Part shown: positions 61,238-64,000 of the stretch, piece by piece
Numbering within the stretch: the stretch's first letter is position 1
Layout of the letters: the number at the start of each line of letters is the position of its first letter
Assembly: GCF_000423765.1 (NCBI RefSeq)
Contig: NZ_KE384089.1
Span: 11,729 to 75,728, forward strand
From: Streptococcus porci DSM 23759
Lineage (GTDB): Bacteria; Bacillota; Bacilli; Lactobacillales; Streptococcaceae
Direction of reading: 5' to 3'
Length of the DNA stretch: 64,000 bases
Position numbers and translations under genes: made by a program
Notes under the pieces: model-generated
The model's database searches: none
What the model was told of the DNA's origin: nothing
Seen by the model: only the letters and a program-made list of their open reading frames with translations

Positions 61238-63649
61238 ATGAAATTAGTTGCTATTGTCGGTACTAATGCGAAAACATCTTATAATCGCATGCTCTTACAA
61301 TTTATGCAAAAACATTTTGCTAAAAAAGCTGATATCGAAATTTTGGAAATCACTGATGTTCCAATGTTTAACGAAACAGGCGATCAAACACATACACCTG
61401 TTATCCAAAACTTTAACACAAAAATCACGGAAGCAGACGGTGTTATCATCTCTACACCTGAGCATAATCACACCATTCCATCAAGTTTGAACAGCTTGCT
61501 TGAATGGCTATCGTTTAATGTTCATCCCCTTGATGGTAAACCAACTATGATTCTTGGTGCTTCCTACGATGTTCAAGGCTCTTCACGTGCGCAGTTGCAC
61601 TTGCGCCAAATCCTAGATGCACCAGGTGTTAATGCAACCGTTATGCCAGGTAGCGAGTTCTTGTTAAGTCGTGCTCATCGTGCCTTTGATGAAGAAGGAA
61701 ACCTTGTCAATGAAGGAACAGTTGATTTCTTGGATTCTTGTTTCTTCCGCTTTTTACGTTTTGTGGAAGTAGCAAATCAGCTCAATTTGCCAGAAGAAGT
61801 ACGTTTTGAACCAGGAACTTACATGGTAACGACAGAGGGTCACAATGGTAAACTTCCGATGGAAGTCACTTTGTCAGAAGAAAAAATTGAAAAAATCGAT
61901 ATTGATTCATCAGGTGAATCATCAGGGATTGCTGATATCGTATTCACTCGTGTGCCGTCAGAAATTATTGAAGGTCAAACACTTAATGTTGATGCTATTT
62001 CAGGAGCTTCAGTCACTTCAAATGGTGTCCTTGATGGGGTTGCACGCGCCATTAAATTGGCAGGAGGAAATCCTGATGTTCTTCGCAAACGTCCTAAAGC
62101 GCCTTCTGCTTTGGACAAAGAAGATAAAACTTATGAAACTGATGTGGTTATTGTCGGTGGTGGTGGCGCAGGTCTTGCCGCTGCGGCAGCGGTTATCCAA
62201 GAAGGTAAAAATGTTATCGTTGTTGAAAAATTCCCAGCAGTTGGTGGTAACACTGTCCGTGCCGGTGGTCCGATGAATGCCCCTGATCCAGCTTGGCAAA
62301 ATACCTTTGCGGCAAACCCAGGTGAAGCTCATAATTTACAAGAGTTGATTAACACTGATGAAGCAAGCATTGATCCAGAATACTTGGAAGACTTTAAAGC
62401 CCTTAAAGTGGAAGTTGAAAAATACCTTGAAGACCCAAGCTATCTCTTTGACTCAACACTGCTTTATCGTATTCAAACCTACCTTGGCGGTAAACGTCAT
62501 GACCTTAAAGGAAATGAAATCCACGGTAACTATGATCTGGTTAAAGTCCTAACTGAAAAAGCTCTCAGCTCAGTTCGCTGGCTGGAAGAAATTGGTGTGG
62601 AATTTGTCCGTGATGAAGTCACCATGCCAGTAGGTGCTCTTTGGCGTCGTGGTCACAAACCTGTTCAACCGATGGGGTATGCTTTTATCTCAGTCCTTGA
62701 TAGATATGTGCGTGAAAATGGTGGAACAATTCTGACCGACTCACCTGTTAAAGAACTTATCGTTGAAGACGGTGCAGTTCGTGGTGTTATTGCTGAAGGG
62801 CGTAACGGTCAAACCATCACTGTCAATGCTAAAGCAGTTGTTATGGCATCAGGTGGTTTCGGTGCCAACACTAAGATGCTTCAACAGTACAATACTTATT
62901 GGACGGAAATTGACGATAATATTGCAACATCAAACACCCCAGCCGTAACAGGTGACGGTATCATTCTTGGTCAATCAGTTGGTGCGGACCTTGTTGGTAT
63001 GGGATTCAGTCAAATGATGCCAGTATCAGACCCTGTCACAGGTGCTCTTTTCTCAGGTCTTCAAGTACCGCCAGCAAACTTTATCATGGTCAACCAAGAA
63101 GGTAAACGTTTCGTTGATGAGTATGGTAGTCGTGATAAATTATCTCAAGCAGCTATTGATAATGGTGGCCTCTTCTACCTGATCGCTGATGATAAAATTA
63201 AAGCGACAGCTTATAATACCAGTCAAGAAAAGATTGATGCCCAAGTGGCAGCAGGTACCCTTTACCGTGCTGATACTTTGGAAGACTTGGCTCAGCAAAT
63301 TGGAGTTGATCCAGAAACATTTGTCACAACTATCAGAAACTACAACTCGTACGTAGATGCAGGACACGATCCTGAATTTGATAAGGGTGGATTCGACCTT
63401 AAATGCGAAGTGGCACCATTCTACGCAACACCACGTAAACCAGCCGTTCACCACACCATGGGTGGTCTGAAAATTGATACAAGCACTCACGTAATCAATG
63501 AAAATGGAGCGGTAATCAAAGGTCTTTACGCTGCAGGTGAGGTTGCGGGTGGTCTTCATGCCGGTAACCGTTTGGGTGGTAACTCATTGACGGATATCTT
63601 CACCTTTGGACGTATTGCAGGTATCACTGCAGTCGCTGAAAATTGTTAG
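61238..63649 (+). CDS. Three-domain flavin reductase: FMN reductase + FMN-binding + fumarate-reductase-like FAD domain
   Basis: The 803 residues show three parts: an NAD(P)H:FMN reductase-like domain (about 1-190), an FMN_bind domain (about 205-285) with [10 protein letters not shown], where Ser258 is in the place of the residue that ApbE flavinylates, and a flavocytochrome c/fumarate reductase flavoprotein domain (about 300-803) with [16 protein letters not shown], the [14 protein letters not shown] region, [19 protein letters not shown] and [10 protein letters not shown]. No haem motif is present. The enzyme should pass NAD(P)H electrons through FMN and FAD to an unsaturated carboxylate such as fumarate, urocanate or an acrylate; the acceptor is not known. 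It is cotranscribed with the FMN reductase. Confidence 0.92.
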   Translation: MKLVAIVGTNAKTSYNRMLLQFMQKHFAKKADIEILEITDVPMFNETGDQTHTPVIQNFNTKITEADGVIISTPEHNHTIPSSLNSLLEWLSFNVHPLDGKPTMILGASYDVQGSSRAQLHLRQILDAPGVNATVMPGSEFLLSRAHRAFDEEGNLVNEGTVDFLDSCFFRFLRFVEVANQLNLPEEVRFEPGTYMVTTEGHNGKLPMEVTLSEEKIEKIDIDSSGESSGIADIVFTRVPSEIIEGQTLNVDAISGASVTSNGVLDGVARAIKLAGGNPDVLRKRPKAPSALDKEDKTYETDVVIVGGGGAGLAAAAAVIQEGKNVIVVEKFPAVGGNTVRAGGPMNAPDPAWQNTFAANPGEAHNLQELINTDEASIDPEYLEDFKALKVEVEKYLEDPSYLFDSTLLYRIQTYLGGKRHDLKGNEIHGNYDLVKVLTEKALSSVRWLEEIGVEFVRDEVTMPVGALWRRGHKPVQPMGYAFISVLDRYVRENGGTILTDSPVKELIVEDGAVRGVIAEGRNGQTITVNAKAVVMASGGFGANTKMLQQYNTYWTEIDDNIATSNTPAVTGDGIILGQSVGADLVGMGFSQMMPVSDPVTGALFSGLQVPPANFIMVNQEGKRFVDEYGSRDKLSQAAIDNGGLFYLIADDKIKATAYNTSQEKIDAQVAAGTLYRADTLEDLAQQIGVDPETFVTTIRNYNSYVDAGHDPEFDKGGFDLKCEVAPFYATPRKPAVHHTMGGLKIDTSTHVINENGAVIKGLYAAGEVAGGLHAGNRLGGNSLTDIFTFGRIAGITAVAENC

Positions 63650-63654
63650 TTATG

Positions 63655-63679
63655 AAGGCGCCGAAAGGCGTCTTTTTTG
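63655..63679 (+). terminator. Terminator of the flavoenzyme operon
   Basis: AAGGCGCC (63655-63662) pairs with GGCGTCTT (63667-63674) around GAAA with one G-U pair, then T. Confidence 0.85.
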
Positions 63680-63853
63680 GAGGGTGAAGTGGGTCGACTT
63701 AAAAATTTTTTGAAATTTATAGTGAGAAAGGTTCTTGGTACAAGGAAAGGCTTTAATCTGTCAAACAAGACGCTGGTTGGGTCAAGTTTTGTGATTATTT
63801 TATGAGATCAGCTAGGAAAAGGCAATCTATACTTTTTAGATTTGCTCATTTTA

Positions 63854-63862
63854 TGGTATAAT
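63854..63862 (+). promoter_or_regulatory. ppaC promoter (extended -10)
   Basis: TGGTATAAT (63854-63862) lies 30 bases before the ATG; the -35 is weak. Confidence 0.65.
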
Positions 63863-63891
63863 GAAAGAAATTTTAAAAATAGAGGTATATC

Positions 63892-64000
63892 ATGTCTAAA
63901 TTTTTAGTTTTTGGTCACCAAAACCCTGATACGGATGCTATTGCGTCATCTTACGGGTGGGCTTATCTTGAGCGCACGGCATGGGGGCGTGATGCGGAAG
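63892..64000 (+). CDS. ppaC: Manganese-dependent inorganic pyrophosphatase, 5' part
   Basis: The first 36 residues, starting [20 protein letters not shown], carry the DHH-type family II pyrophosphatase motif ([10 protein letters not shown]) with Mn ligands His and Asp. The gene runs out of the window. GAGGTATATC precedes the ATG. Confidence 0.93.
   Translation, partial: MSKFLVFGHQNPDTDAIASSYGWAYLERTAWGRDAE

Overview
The window is chromosomal DNA of a Streptococcus. Genus-level markers are the LPNTG surface-protein tail, the mevalonate genes mvaS/mvaA, a ParE/ParC pair of streptococcal type, a PCAFQ-type ThyA, pflA, a tmRNA whose tag reads KNTNSYALAA, and compact low-GC gene order with streptococcal promoters. 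I cannot fix the species from memory alone.

Layout. 1-3850 is an accessory stretch: the end of a DPT/EPT-repeat wall-anchored protein, an unrecognised AT-rich ORF, galE, a decayed ORF, a long AT-rich gap and broken IS3-family pieces. 3866-9743 holds a malQ-malP pair under a MalR-like operator, a GNAT acetyltransferase and a CBS/HotDog regulator-like gene. 9800-11330 is an inserted island: a secreted 179-residue protein resembling streptococcin A-M57-type bacteriocins, a divergent small membrane protein, and a dead IS982-family transposase. 11408-23721 is housekeeping: map, yihY, an AcuB-like gene, tmk-holB-yabA-rsmI, pepT, ebsA-like, ferredoxin, a LysM protein, cmk, the L20 leader with infC-rpmI-rplT, a Pr6Pr membrane protein and an Mbeg1-like hydrolase. 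24019-30107 carries mvaS-mvaA (minus strand) and thyA, dfr, clpX, engB. 30229-40618 has an S24-family repressor, parE and parC separated by a structured gap, two tandem lipoproteins, ilvE and a DUF2969 gene. 40635-43465 has tRNA-Tyr, tRNA-Gln, rpsA, tRNA-Arg, a lipoprotein and ssrA. 43909-57676 has yutD, rlmN, a VanZ-like gene, a kinase-like gene, a heterodimeric ABC exporter, a short A24 peptidase, a phosphatase, yqgQ-glcK-rhodanese, pflA, an orphan class C-like sortase, a phasin-like gene and ubiB. 57812-63649 has an AraC regulator, an OFA-family transporter, and divergently an FMN reductase plus a three-domain flavin fumarate-reductase-like enzyme, with cre-like sites on both divergent promoters. 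The window ends inside ppaC.

How it works together. malQ and malP process maltodextrins imported elsewhere; glcK phosphorylates the glucose released. mvaS and mvaA make mevalonate; thyA and dfr form the thymidylate/folate pair. The 60 kb locus looks like a catabolite-controlled NAD(P)H sink that takes up an organic acid and reduces it. The most interesting items are the bacteriocin-like island, the flavoenzyme/transporter locus, a 226-bp MITE-like inverted-repeat element beside ssrA, the hairpin-rich parE-parC gap with a frameshifted mini-gene, and the probable non-canonical start codon of infC.
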